Below, piece by piece: positions 6,922 through 16,400 of a stretch of 36,102 nt of DNA. Both the position numbers and the translations under genes were made by a program. The stretch is from positions 1-36,102 of the IMG/VR virus record IMGVR_UViG_3300009180_000111; one strand, written 5' to 3'. The notes beneath the pieces are model-generated. The model was not told the origin of the DNA. It saw only the letters and a program-made list of their open reading frames with translations, and did no database searches. Every line of letters starts with the position of its first letter. The stretch's first letter is position 1. This DNA is from a virus.

Positions 6922-8433
6922 ATGGCGCAAGTACCTAGTGGAACTAGATTTATAGGAATAGCAACGACAGCGGATTTAGTTGAAAGAAAATCTGCTGTAC
7001 TTAATAAACAAACAGAACCTTATACTATTGAGGATATAGCGTCTAGCGTTACTACAGCTTCGCAAGGACCTCAAGGTGTTCCAGGTATACAGGGAATACA
7101 GGGTATCCCTGGTACTGCGGGAGCAGTTGGTCCAGCTGGATTAACTTGGAGATCAATATGGGTGTCAGGTACATCTTATGTAGCTAATGACGCAGTATCA
7201 TACGATGGTGCATCTTGGTTTTGTATTTTGGCAACTTCAGGAACTACTAATCCTTCTACTGATACAACACACTGGGCCTTATTAGCTTCTCAAGGAGCTC
7301 AAGGTATTCAAGGAATTCAAGGAATTCCAGGACAACAAGGTATTCAAGGTATTCAAGGATCTCCAGCAGCTCAAACATTACAAGAAACAGTTGACTTAGG
7401 TAATACCATTAATGACGGTTCCTACATCACTACTATAAGCTCTACTGAAATTTCAAATCAAAAAATTTCAGGCGCAACTACTTCTACATTTAGTTATGAA
7501 GGTTTAGCTTTTTCAAAAAATGGGTTTATATCTAGACTTTATCCTGCTGATACATTAACTGGGAACTATTTAGTTAGATTACCAAACGCCTCAGGAACTA
7601 TTGCTTTAACAAGTGATATGACAACTCCTACATTGCAGCAAGTAATTACTGCGGGAAACTCCTACACATTGGCAGGTTATAAAACAACTATATCAACTGG
7701 TGTTGTTTCTGTAGAAACAGTTGGAGGAAATAAAATTTCTTTATATGATAATTCTATTCAATTTAAAAGTGTACCAGCAGGTCCTTACATTGAATTAAGT
7801 CTACCAATTACTCCATTAACTGGCAGTAGAAGTGTTTATTTACCAGACGCTGATGGTACTGTTGCTTTAACAAGCGATATAACTCTTCAAAAGGCGGTAA
7901 CTGGTGGAAATAATTTTGTTAGTGGTTTTTCTAAAATAACATTAACAGGTATAGTTACAGTTGAGAACACATCTCTTTTAAGTAAGTCTACTTTAGAACA
8001 TAATAAATTATCGTTTACATCAAACAATAGTGGGTTAAAAACAACTAACTTAAGACAGTCTTTAACCCCAACTGTGAATAGGACTATTACTTTACCAGAT
8101 GCTGATGGTACTGTTGCTTTGAAAAACTATAAATCATATGTAGCATTAATTACTCAGTCTGGAACATCTGCTCCTACAGCTACTGTTGTGTTTAATGATA
8201 CTGCGGCTACGTTTACATGGAGTTATGATGATGTAGGTTCTTATTTTGTTACTTGTTCTAGCCCTATATTACTAAGTGGAAAGACTGTAGTATTTGTTAC
8301 TACTCAAGGTAATCCAGGAAATAGTCAAAATAAAATTTTTGGAGGTACAAGATCTAATGATTCTACAGTTAGTTTATTTACAAGTACTAATGGAATATTA
8401 GATTTAAATCTAGAAATCAGAGTTTACAATTAA
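6922..8433 (+). CDS. Modular fibre protein with collagen-like repeats (head or tail fibre)
   Basis: 503 aa. Residues 1-47 form an anchor-like segment (ERKSAVLNKQTEPYTIEDIA at 21-40). Gly-X-Y collagen-like blocks lie at 48-73 and 124-147. Between them, residues 74-122 resemble a CBM5/12-type carbohydrate-binding fold (Trp-rich, SYVANDAVSYDGASWF). Three ~80-residue repeats follow (153-234, 238-319, 322-401), each starting LQ(E/Q/K) and ending in a variant of LPDADGTVALTSD. The C-terminal domain (403-503) is shared with the mini-fibre at 316-768 and ends in EIRVYN. It is probably a trimeric fibre that binds host surface sugars. Its place between portal and scaffold resembles head-fibre genes of crAss-like phages, so head attachment is as likely as tail attachment. 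Confidence 0.8.
   Translation: MAQVPSGTRFIGIATTADLVERKSAVLNKQTEPYTIEDIASSVTTASQGPQGVPGIQGIQGIPGTAGAVGPAGLTWRSIWVSGTSYVANDAVSYDGASWFCILATSGTTNPSTDTTHWALLASQGAQGIQGIQGIPGQQGIQGIQGSPAAQTLQETVDLGNTINDGSYITTISSTEISNQKISGATTSTFSYEGLAFSKNGFISRLYPADTLTGNYLVRLPNASGTIALTSDMTTPTLQQVITAGNSYTLAGYKTTISTGVVSVETVGGNKISLYDNSIQFKSVPAGPYIELSLPITPLTGSRSVYLPDADGTVALTSDITLQKAVTGGNNFVSGFSKITLTGIVTVENTSLLSKSTLEHNKLSFTSNNSGLKTTNLRQSLTPTVNRTITLPDADGTVALKNYKSYVALITQSGTSAPTATVVFNDTAATFTWSYDDVGSYFVTCSSPILLSGKTVVFVTTQGNPGNSQNKIFGGTRSNDSTVSLFTSTNGILDLNLEIRVYN
7378..8124 (+). repeat. Three in-frame ~80-codon repeats in the fibre gene
   Basis: Repeat units cover residues 153-234, 238-319 and 322-401 of the fibre. Each ends with a strongly conserved Leu-Pro-(Asp/Asn)-Ala-(Asp/Ser)-Gly-Thr motif. 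At DNA level the ends of units 2 and 3 are nearly identical (for example GCTGATGGTACTGTTGCTTT in both), so copy number could change by recombination. Confidence 0.75.
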
Positions 8434-8459
8434 AATATAATAAATTAAAATCAAATTAA

Positions 8460-9536
8460 ATGGAAAATTTCACAGTAAAAGAAGTGGGTGCTGTTGAACA
8501 AAAGTCTGTACAAGAAATTGAACAACAACTTTTAGACAAGCACGAAGAAAGTTTACAACAACACGAGGAGGTACAAGTTCCTGAAGTTGTAATTGAAGAG
8601 ACAAAGGAGTACGGAGACTCTGACGTTCTTTCATATATTAAGAATAGATATAATAAGGAGGTTAACTCTATTGACGAGTTACTTCAAAAAAGAGAAGAGG
8701 CAGAGGAGTTACCTAGTGACGTTTCTGCATACTTTAAGTATAAAAAAGAAACTGGTAGAGGTATTGAAGATTTTGTTAAGTTAAATAGAAACTTTGACGA
8801 TCTTAATCCAGATGAATTATTAGCTGAGTACTACTCTCAAACAGAAGAGGATTTAGACAAGGAAGATATAGCATATCTAATTGAAGATAAATTTGCTTAT
8901 GATGAGGACCTTGACGATCCAAAGGATATCAAGAAGAAGGAGATAGCTAAGAAGAAAGAGCTTGCTAAGGCAAAGAAATTCTTTGATGATTCAAAAGAAG
9001 CATACAGAATACCTGTCGAGTCGAAAGGTGGTCTAGTTTCAGATGATGAGGCAGAGGGTTACAATGCTTACAAGAAATATGTTCAAGAATCACAGACCTA
9101 TGAGCAAGAGAATCGTAGAAAGTCTGAGTATTTTCAAAAGAAGACGGAGGAAATTTTCTCTAACGAGTTCAAAGGTTTTGAGTTCAATGTTGGAGATAAA
9201 AATATAACGTTTTTACCAGGAGATGCTTCAGAAATAATGAAAGCTCAATCGGATGTTACAAATTTTGTATCTAAACACTTAGATGAGAATGGACTAATAT
9301 CAGATGCGAAAGGTTATCATCGTTCATTAGCTGCGGCTATGAATCCTGAGAAAATGGCTAAGTTCTTTTATGAGCAAGGCAAGACCGATGCGCTATTAGA
9401 TAGCACAAAAAAAATCAAAAACATAGACATGGAAACAAGAAGTGTTCCACAGTCTGCTGGTCAATCAGGATTTAAGGTAGTTGCTTCTGAAAGTGATAGT
9501 GGTCGAGGACTAAAAATTAGAAGTTATAAACATTAA
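8460..9536 (+). CDS. Capsid scaffolding protein candidate
   Basis: 358 aa, acidic and mostly helical. The first 60 residues are Glu/Gln-rich, the middle (100-250) is highly charged with Lys/Glu coiled-coil stretches (KKKEIAKKKELAKAKKFF), and the C-terminus is basic (GRGLKIRSYKH). There are no cysteines or enzyme motifs. Location immediately before the major capsid gene and this composition are what scaffolding proteins of tailed phages show; they guide capsid assembly and leave the head. There is a 26-nt AT-rich gap after the fibre gene and an 11-nt gap before the capsid gene. Sequence similarity to a known scaffold could not be tested. Confidence 0.7.
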   Translation: MENFTVKEVGAVEQKSVQEIEQQLLDKHEESLQQHEEVQVPEVVIEETKEYGDSDVLSYIKNRYNKEVNSIDELLQKREEAEELPSDVSAYFKYKKETGRGIEDFVKLNRNFDDLNPDELLAEYYSQTEEDLDKEDIAYLIEDKFAYDEDLDDPKDIKKKEIAKKKELAKAKKFFDDSKEAYRIPVESKGGLVSDDEAEGYNAYKKYVQESQTYEQENRRKSEYFQKKTEEIFSNEFKGFEFNVGDKNITFLPGDASEIMKAQSDVTNFVSKHLDENGLISDAKGYHRSLAAAMNPEKMAKFFYEQGKTDALLDSTKKIKNIDMETRSVPQSAGQSGFKVVASESDSGRGLKIRSYKH

Positions 9537-9547
9537 AACACACAACT

Positions 9548-10972
9548 ATGTCTGTATTACCAACCCCTGGGTTTGCTTTAACCCCATCGTCTGAAAGAAA
9601 AACTCTTTCGACTAACTACATTACAAACTTTGATTTCTTGAATCAGTATCTTCCTGATACTTACGAAAAAGAATTCGAAAGATACGGTAACCGTTCTGTT
9701 GCTTCTTTCTTAAGAGCAGTTGGAGCTGAGATGCCGTCTAACTCTGACCTTATCAAATGGGCAGAACAAGGTCGTTTGCATACTAAATATGTAAACTGTG
9801 TTGCTACTGGTTTTGCTGCTGGTGTAGATACAGCTACAATTATTGTAAATGACGTATTAAATCCAGCTTTAACCTCTACAACAGGTATTGCTTTTAGAAA
9901 AGGTCAAACTGTCTTCTTATCTTCTAACGCTAATGCAGCTCATTCTAACAAAGCTATCATTACTGACGTAGATTATGTTAACAGTACTTTTGATGTTGCT
10001 TACTACGAAGGTGGTGGACAAACATTTGGAGCTGCTGAAGTAATTACTGCATTTGTTTACGGTTCTGAATTCAAAAAAGGAACTGAAGGAATGGAAGAGT
10101 CTCTTGAGGCAGTTGACGATATCTTCGAAAATAGCCCAATTATCATCAAAGATAAATACGCTGTTTCTGGATCTGATATGGCTCAAATCGGATGGGTTGA
10201 AGTAACTACTGAAAATGGAGCTACTGGATATTTATGGTACATTAAATCAGAGCACGAAACTCGTTTACGTTTTGATGATTACTTAGAGATGAGTATGATT
10301 GAAGCGGTTCCTGCTGAAGCTAACTCTGGTGCTATTAACAACACTGTTTATGGTAACAAAGGTTCTGAAGGTCTTTTCTATGCTATCAATGATAGAGGAA
10401 ACGTATGGGGTGGAGGAAATCCAGTTGCTTTAGCTGATTTCGACGCTATTATCCAAAGACTTGACAAACAAGGAGCTATTGAAGAGAATGTATTGTTCTT
10501 AAACCGTCAATTCTCTTTTGATGTTGATGATATGTTAGGAGCTCAATCTTCTAATGCTGCTGGTGGAGTTTCTTATGGTTTATTTGACAACGATAGAGAA
10601 ATGTCATTAAACTTAGGTTTCACAGGTTTCCGTAGAGGTTATGATTTCTACAAAACTGACTGGAAGTACTTAAACGATGCTGCATTAAGAGGTGGTATTG
10701 TAGGTGGATCTGTTAATGGTGTATTAGTTCCTGCTGGATCTACTACAGTTTATGACCAAGTTCTTGGTAAAAACGCTAAACGTCCATTCTTACACGTACG
10801 TTACAGAGCTTCTGAAACTGAAGATAGACGTTACAAAACTTGGATCACTGGTTCTGCTGGTGGAGCTTCTACTTCTAGCTTAGATGCTATGGAGGTTCAC
10901 TTCTTATCTGAAAGAGCTTTATGTACTTTAGGTGCAAATAACTTCTTCTTATTCGAAGGTGTTAATTCATAA
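9548..10972 (+). CDS. Major capsid protein
   Basis: 474 aa, interpreted as an HK97-fold major capsid protein by position (after scaffold), length and recognisable motifs of crAss-like capsids. These include the N-terminal FLRAVGAEMPSNSDLIKWAE (about residues 54-73), LRFDDYLEMSMIEAVPAE in the middle, GFRRGYDFYKTDW, and a C-terminal VHFLSERALCTLGANNFFLF. Codon choice differs from the neighbours: many CGT, GCT, TTC and AAC codons, as expected for the most highly translated gene. A rho-independent terminator follows 15 nt after the stop. Confidence 0.88.
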   Translation: MSVLPTPGFALTPSSERKTLSTNYITNFDFLNQYLPDTYEKEFERYGNRSVASFLRAVGAEMPSNSDLIKWAEQGRLHTKYVNCVATGFAAGVDTATIIVNDVLNPALTSTTGIAFRKGQTVFLSSNANAAHSNKAIITDVDYVNSTFDVAYYEGGGQTFGAAEVITAFVYGSEFKKGTEGMEESLEAVDDIFENSPIIIKDKYAVSGSDMAQIGWVEVTTENGATGYLWYIKSEHETRLRFDDYLEMSMIEAVPAEANSGAINNTVYGNKGSEGLFYAINDRGNVWGGGNPVALADFDAIIQRLDKQGAIEENVLFLNRQFSFDVDDMLGAQSSNAAGGVSYGLFDNDREMSLNLGFTGFRRGYDFYKTDWKYLNDAALRGGIVGGSVNGVLVPAGSTTVYDQVLGKNAKRPFLHVRYRASETEDRRYKTWITGSAGGASTSSLDAMEVHFLSERALCTLGANNFFLFEGVNS

Positions 10973-10986
10973 TAATTAATAATACC

Positions 10987-11021
10987 TAACAGGGGAGTAA
11001 TATCCCCTGTTATTTTTTTTT
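10987..11021 (+). terminator. Rho-independent terminator after capsid gene
   Basis: A perfect 10-bp stem (TAACAGGGGA at 10987-10996 with TCCCCTGTTA at 11003-11012), a 6-nt loop GTAATA and a run of nine T at 11013-11021. It would raise capsid mRNA relative to downstream genes. Confidence 0.92.
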
Positions 11022-11042
11022 AAATAATTTAAATCTTATCAA

Positions 11043-11783
11043 ATGAAAAATCAAACAGTCTTAACAGACAAAGTATACGTACTAAAGAAAAAACACACGC
11101 CACTTACCTATATGTTGGCATCAAGAAATACCCATAGATCAACACTACTACATTTTGATGGTACTTCTCAAAGAGCATTAAGATATGCTAGAAATCAGAA
11201 GAGTCCTTTCGAGGATGAACAGGATGGAAATGCAATTCTAGAACCTATTATTTTTGTTGATGGAGCACTAAGTGTTTCTAAAACAAACCCAGTACTACAA
11301 CACTTCTTATCTATACATCCACAAAACGGATCTATATTTGAAGAGGTTAATACAGAGAAGGATGCATCATCTGATGTTGATAGATTCTCTGCTGAGTTAG
11401 ACGCTCAGATTGCTGCAAGAGACTTAAGTCTTGAGATGCTTGAGGCTATTGGACGTGTATTACTTGGAGCTAAGTTAGAGAAGATATCTACTGCTGAATT
11501 GAAGCGTGATGTTTTTGTATACTCAAGAAATAATCCTATTCAGTTCTTAGAGATGTTAAATGATCCAATGCTTCAACTTCAGAATACTTGTGCTAAGTTT
11601 TTTGAGTATGATCTATTGAGATTAAAGAATAAGGGAAGAGATATTTATTTTAACTTACCTTCTAATAAAAAGAAATTACTTACTGTTCCTTTCGGAGAAG
11701 AAAAAGTCTACATATTAGCTTCTTATCTTCAGTCAGATGAAGGAATTGAAGTCCTACGATTACTAGAGAATCACGTAAAGTAA
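11043..11783 (+). CDS. Structural protein candidate after capsid gene
   Basis: 246 aa. The N-terminal half has VLKKKHTPLTYMLASRNTHR (13-32), LRYARNQKSPFEDEQDGNAI (46-65), then ILEPIIFVDG and a VLQHFLSIHPQNG segment. The C-terminal half (about 108-246) is helical. Similar proteins appear in several tailed-phage lineages among head genes; I know no confirmed function. It lies between two terminators (10987-11021 and 11793-11820) and has no obvious promoter box in the 70-nt gap before it, so it may depend on read-through. A capsid auxiliary or head-completion role is a guess from position. Confidence 0.65.
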   Translation: MKNQTVLTDKVYVLKKKHTPLTYMLASRNTHRSTLLHFDGTSQRALRYARNQKSPFEDEQDGNAILEPIIFVDGALSVSKTNPVLQHFLSIHPQNGSIFEEVNTEKDASSDVDRFSAELDAQIAARDLSLEMLEAIGRVLLGAKLEKISTAELKRDVFVYSRNNPIQFLEMLNDPMLQLQNTCAKFFEYDLLRLKNKGRDIYFNLPSNKKKLLTVPFGEEKVYILASYLQSDEGIEVLRLLENHVK

Positions 11784-11792
11784 AACAAGAAG

Positions 11793-11820
11793 CACCCTAA
11801 AATATAGGGTGTTTTTTTTT
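11793..11820 (+). terminator. Rho-independent terminator before ring protein gene
   Basis: Stem CACCCT (11793-11798) and AGGGTG (11806-11811), loop AAAATAT, then nine T at 11812-11820. It ends the transcript of the 246-aa gene and directly abuts the next promoter box. Confidence 0.88.
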
Positions 11821-11822
11821 AG

Positions 11823-11830
11823 TATCTTTG
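11823..11830 (+). promoter_or_regulatory. -7 box TATCTTTG for ring/tail genes
   Basis: TATCTTTG fits TAnnTTTG, 14 nt before the ATG at 11845. The 13 nt at 11818-11830 (TTTAGTATCTTTG) recur exactly at 19763-19775. It directly follows the terminator T-run, so it restarts transcription for the tail genes. Confidence 0.7.
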
Positions 11831-11844
11831 TAAAAAGTTTAAGC

Positions 11845-12543
11845 ATGATAAATTCGGTTAGAAATACTGTGTTATCAGTAGCTAATAAGAATAACTTTGG
11901 GTACATTACACCTGATGATTTTAACTTATATGCTAAACAGGCACAGTTAGATATATTTGAGAATTACTTCTATCAGTACAATAGCTGGATAGTAAAACAG
12001 AATGCAAGGTTATCTGGAAGTGGATACTCTGATATAGTTAGAAACATAGAACTTGTTATAGATAGTTTTTCTTCAACAGTCAGTCTTCCTTATTCTATTA
12101 TAGATGGCACATTTGATTTACCTTCAGACTATTACTATATTAATAATGTTAGATATAATAATAACAAGGAGATTGATAGAGTTAGTCAGGATAAATTAAT
12201 GTATCTACTATCTTCAAATCTTACTGCTCCATCTACAATGTTTCCTGTTTATTCTATGGAGGCCAATGTTATAAATGTATATCCTAGCTCAATAGCAGGT
12301 AATGTTGCTGCTCAGTACATAAGACTTCCTAAGGATCCTAAGTGGACGTATACTACAATTGTTGGAGGTTCTCCATTATTTGATCAATCTTCCTTAGATT
12401 ATCAAGACTTTGAACTACCAGAATCAGATGAACCATTACTAGTAGCTAAGATACTACAGTACGCAGGTATATCAATTAGAGAGACTGACCTATATGCATT
12501 TGGAAATGCTGAAGAAACTAGTGATAAACAAATAGAAGGATAA
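11845..12543 (+). CDS. Head-tail connector / tail ring protein (gp11-like position)
   Basis: 232 aa from ATG at 11845. A longer frame opens at GTG 11809 but that codon is within the terminator and upstream of the promoter, so the later ATG is chosen. The N-terminus (MINSVRNTVLSVANKNNFGY, then DDFNLYAKQAQLDIFENYFY) is helical, followed by beta-type sequence with FDLPSDYYYINNV and VINVYPS. This layout and position after the capsid gene match the first ring/gatekeeper protein (T7 gp11 role) of crAss-like and other Bacteroidota podoviruses. Function inferred from order and family resemblance. Confidence 0.7.
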   Translation: MINSVRNTVLSVANKNNFGYITPDDFNLYAKQAQLDIFENYFYQYNSWIVKQNARLSGSGYSDIVRNIELVIDSFSSTVSLPYSIIDGTFDLPSDYYYINNVRYNNNKEIDRVSQDKLMYLLSSNLTAPSTMFPVYSMEANVINVYPSSIAGNVAAQYIRLPKDPKWTYTTIVGGSPLFDQSSLDYQDFELPESDEPLLVAKILQYAGISIRETDLYAFGNAEETSDKQIEG

Positions 12544-12544
12544 T

Positions 12545-13462
12545 ATGGCATACTTAAACGGTTATCAGTACTATGAGAATGCAGGTAATTTACCTGAAGA
12601 TGAGAATTGGGGATCATACCAATATATATCGTTATCAGACTTAGTTAATAATTTTATGTTAATGTATGTTGGTAATGATAAGTTAATCAATAACGTTACA
12701 AAATATAATGTTTTATTTCATGCCAAGAGAGGAATTCAAGAAATAAATTATGATGCATTAAAAGAAATAAAGGTTCTTGAGATAAGCATATGCGATGATT
12801 TAAAGTTTGTTCTTCCTAATAATTATGTAAATTATGTTAGGATTTCACTATATAAAGACGGTATACTTAGACCGCTTTCAGAAAACATACAAGCAAACTA
12901 TAGTAATAGTTATTTACAGGATAATAACTGTCGCATATTATTTGATGAGGATGGTAATGTACTAGAGGGAACCTCTATACTAGATTACGATAGAATAAAT
13001 GATAATGTAAAGACAATATACCTTGGTGAGGGTAAGTTCTCTGGTAGAGAGGGTTACAACATAGATGGAAGGTGGTACTTTGATTATAATGTTGGATCTA
13101 GATTTGGATTAAATACTGAGACAGCAAACTCAAACCCTACATATAGAATAGATAAGCAATCTGGAGTAATTAACTTTAGTTCTGGAATGGCTGGTCAGCT
13201 ATGTATACTAGAGTATATCTCTGATGGAATGGAGGGTGGAGACGATTCTGAGGTTAACGTTAACAAACTTGCAGAGGAGTTTATGTATTCATATATCAAG
13301 TATGCAATATTAAACAATAAACATGGTGTACAGGAGTACATCGTACAACGAGCTAAGAAGGATAAAACAGCCCTTCTAAGAAACGCAAAGATAAGATTGA
13401 GTAATATGCACCCAGGAAGATTATTGATGAATCTGAGAGGCAAAGATAAGTGGATAAAATAA
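12545..13462 (+). CDS. Second tail ring/connector protein
   Basis: 305 aa. Contains YISLSDLVNNFMLMYVGNDK (about 27-46), KYNVLFHAKRGIQEINYDAL (54-73), then VLEISICDDLKFVLPNNYVNYVRISLY, a beta-rich core also seen in ring proteins of related podoviruses. The C-terminal 75 residues are basic and helical. It starts 1 nt after the stop of the first ring protein and ends 1 nt before the 1562-aa tail gene, so all three are surely co-translated. The ring role is inferred from context. Confidence 0.65.
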   Translation: MAYLNGYQYYENAGNLPEDENWGSYQYISLSDLVNNFMLMYVGNDKLINNVTKYNVLFHAKRGIQEINYDALKEIKVLEISICDDLKFVLPNNYVNYVRISLYKDGILRPLSENIQANYSNSYLQDNNCRILFDEDGNVLEGTSILDYDRINDNVKTIYLGEGKFSGREGYNIDGRWYFDYNVGSRFGLNTETANSNPTYRIDKQSGVINFSSGMAGQLCILEYISDGMEGGDDSEVNVNKLAEEFMYSYIKYAILNNKHGVQEYIVQRAKKDKTALLRNAKIRLSNMHPGRLLMNLRGKDKWIK

Positions 13463-13463
13463 T

Positions 13464-16400
13464 ATGGCTAATATAAACGGAACTGCAGAAATAAATTTCG
13501 TAGCTGGTAAAATGAACAAAGATTATGACGAGAGGTTAATACCCCCTGGTCAGTATATCGATGCGTTAAATATTAGAATTGGATCAACAGAACTTGATAG
13601 CGTTGGAGCTATTGAGAATACAAAGGGTAATACTAAACTAACAGATATAAACTTTAACGGAACTCCTCTAATTAATCCAACATGTATTGGAGCTTACGAG
13701 GATGGATCTAATGAAACTATATACTGGTTTGTATGTTCTGATAATGTTGACATGGTATTATCTTATAATACTAATAATTTTATTATTACGTACCACGTAA
13801 TATCCACATCTGTACTTAACTTTGATAGAAAATACCTTATAAACGGTATAAATAAGGTTGATGACTTATTATTTTGGACAGATAATTTAAATGCTCCAAG
13901 AAAAATAAATGTAACCAGGAACTACCCTAACCCAGTTGGTGGTGTTGACTCTATAAAGGAGAGTGATATATCTGTTATTGTATCTCCTCCTCACGAGGCT
14001 CCATCTATAGTACTACTAGATCTTCCAGCAGAAGAGAACTACATGACTGAAAAGTTTATCTCTTTTGCGTACAGGTATAAGTACAAGGATAATGAGTATA
14101 GTGCTATCTCTCAGTTTACTACCGCTGCATTTGAGCCTGGTCCGTTTCAATTAGATTTTAATACGTATAGTAATAAATCAATGCGTAATATATTTAATGG
14201 TGTTAATGTTTCTTTTAACACTGGTGATTATAATGTTATTGGAATTGACTTATGCTTTAAATTATCTGATTCAAATATTATAAACGTAATTGAAAAATAC
14301 GATAAAGCAGAGCAGGGATGGTCTGACAATATCACTCAAAGTGTTTTATTTGACAATAGAAAGATATATACTGTTCTTACAGAGAGTGAGCTATTAAGGC
14401 TATACGATAACGTTCCTAGAACTGCTAGATCTCAAACTCTTATGGGTAACAGATTGATATATGGTAACTATGTTGATGGATACGATATTGATATTGAAAA
14501 TGGTTTAGATTATTCATTAAATGTAGTAAATGAAGATATAAATCTTACATTTGTTCCGTATGAAATAGTAGATGGAGTTAGCTATACAATTGATCCAAAT
14601 AACACTGTAATATCTAATAATTCTGCTATAGAACTAGATCTAACAGGAGTTAGCTTATCTAGCGGATCTGCATTTACTATGAATTTTAATATGAATCATA
14701 GTGCGTTTTCTGGAAGTGCTTTATATAATAATCCACCGTCATCACCAGCTCCATTAAATGAATTTCAGACTTTATTTATCTTTACATTAAGAAGAGACTA
14801 CTTAAATACTTATGATCTAGTTACTAGTCCTGAGTTTATAGAGTCGTTTTCTAATCATAAACCATACCTACTATGCAGCTCAGGTACATCTCTAACAGAT
14901 AATTTCAACTGTTCTATTGTATCTAAAGGAGTTTTCCCTCCATTTACTACTCCATGGCAGGATATTGATAGTGGTGTAACTGGTATAAATGGTGGATTTA
15001 CTATAACAGCAACTCCTGGAAGTGATGTATTTCAAATTCAGGTTCCAGCTGTTAAATTTCAAATTGAAGATCCAGCAAATCCTGGTACTTATTTTTATGC
15101 TTACGAGTATTTTTCAAACTCAGCATTTACATCTTCATTTTATAAGATAGGAGCTAGAAAGAGTTTACATAGTAATAGAGGTTATGAGGTTGCCATTGTT
15201 TATATGGATGATAACTTAAGAAGTTCTACTGCATTAGTTAATAACACAAATACTGTATTTATACCAGCATCTGCATCAGACACTAGTAATCACATAGTAG
15301 CAACTGTTAATAACCTAGCTCCAAGCTGGGCAACAAGATACAAGTTTGTTGTGAAACCATCTAAAGCTAACTATCAGGTTATATATTCAAATCAATTCTA
15401 TATTGCTGATACTGGTTTAACGTGGTTTAAGTTAGAGGGAGATAATAGAAGTAAGGTTCAAGAGAACTCAACAATTATAGTTAAGAGGGATACTAACGGA
15501 GTGTTAGATGGTTTAGTTAAAACAAAGGTTTTAGAACTTAAGGCTCAAGGAGCTGATTTTATTCCTAATAATTCAAAAAATGAACCAGCTGGTATGTATA
15601 TGGCCTTAAAGGCCGCTAATTTTTCAGCTCAATACGATCCAAACGCACTGATATCTTATGGAACTATAGAAACAGGTATAACTACAATATATCCTTGCTA
15701 TGTAGATAACATATTCTTTGATCCATTAATCCCTCCAGGACCATCAAATCTAAGATATAGACCATACGACATTCCAGCTGGAAGTACTATTATAATTGGT
15801 ATTGATTTATTAAGATCTGCATCTAGTATAGATCCTGGATCTTGCGGAGATAGTCACTATCAATTTAATAAAACATTTATAGCATCCCAGGATTATGGAA
15901 GCCTATACGACTTTGTACAGGGTGATAATGTAGACTTTACAACTGGATCATACTCTGGAGGTGAGGGACCTAATGCAAATGTACAGACACATACTCTAGA
16001 AAATTGGTCTAACTGTAGTGTTCCACTTCCTTTTGGTGGAGTTGATAATGAGTGTCACCTTCCATTTAATCAAGGAACTAATCAGTACCAGTTCCAGTAT
16101 GACTCAAGCAATGGTGCTCTATACCTTGTAGTTACAACAGGTACTCCTAACTGTGGAACTGGTGGATTTATTAGCATTAATCCAAAGTATTCAAGGACTA
16201 CTATTAATATATCTGTACAAAGGGCCACATCTCTTATGATTTTTGAGACTGAAGCTGAAGACTCTGATGGAGAAATATTTTACGAGGGTAGCGATAGTTT
16301 TCCTATAGTAAATAGACTTCACATGAGTGGAAACGAGCCTACAGATCAGTCACAGACATCTTCACTTCCAGCAATAGTTAATTTAAATTTCTTTAACTGC

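Noticed and set aside
7063-7362. Short repeats that could suggest a CRISPR array
   Set aside because: They are in-frame Gly-X-Y codons of a collagen-like fibre, with no spacers.
6922-8433. Diversity-generating retroelement target in the fibre
   Set aside because: No reverse transcriptase or template repeat was seen in the window; repeats are explained by fibre domains.
11809-11844. Longer GTG start for the first ring protein
   Set aside because: The GTG is in the terminator stem and upstream of the -7 box; the extra residues are encoded by the T-run (Phe-Phe-Phe).
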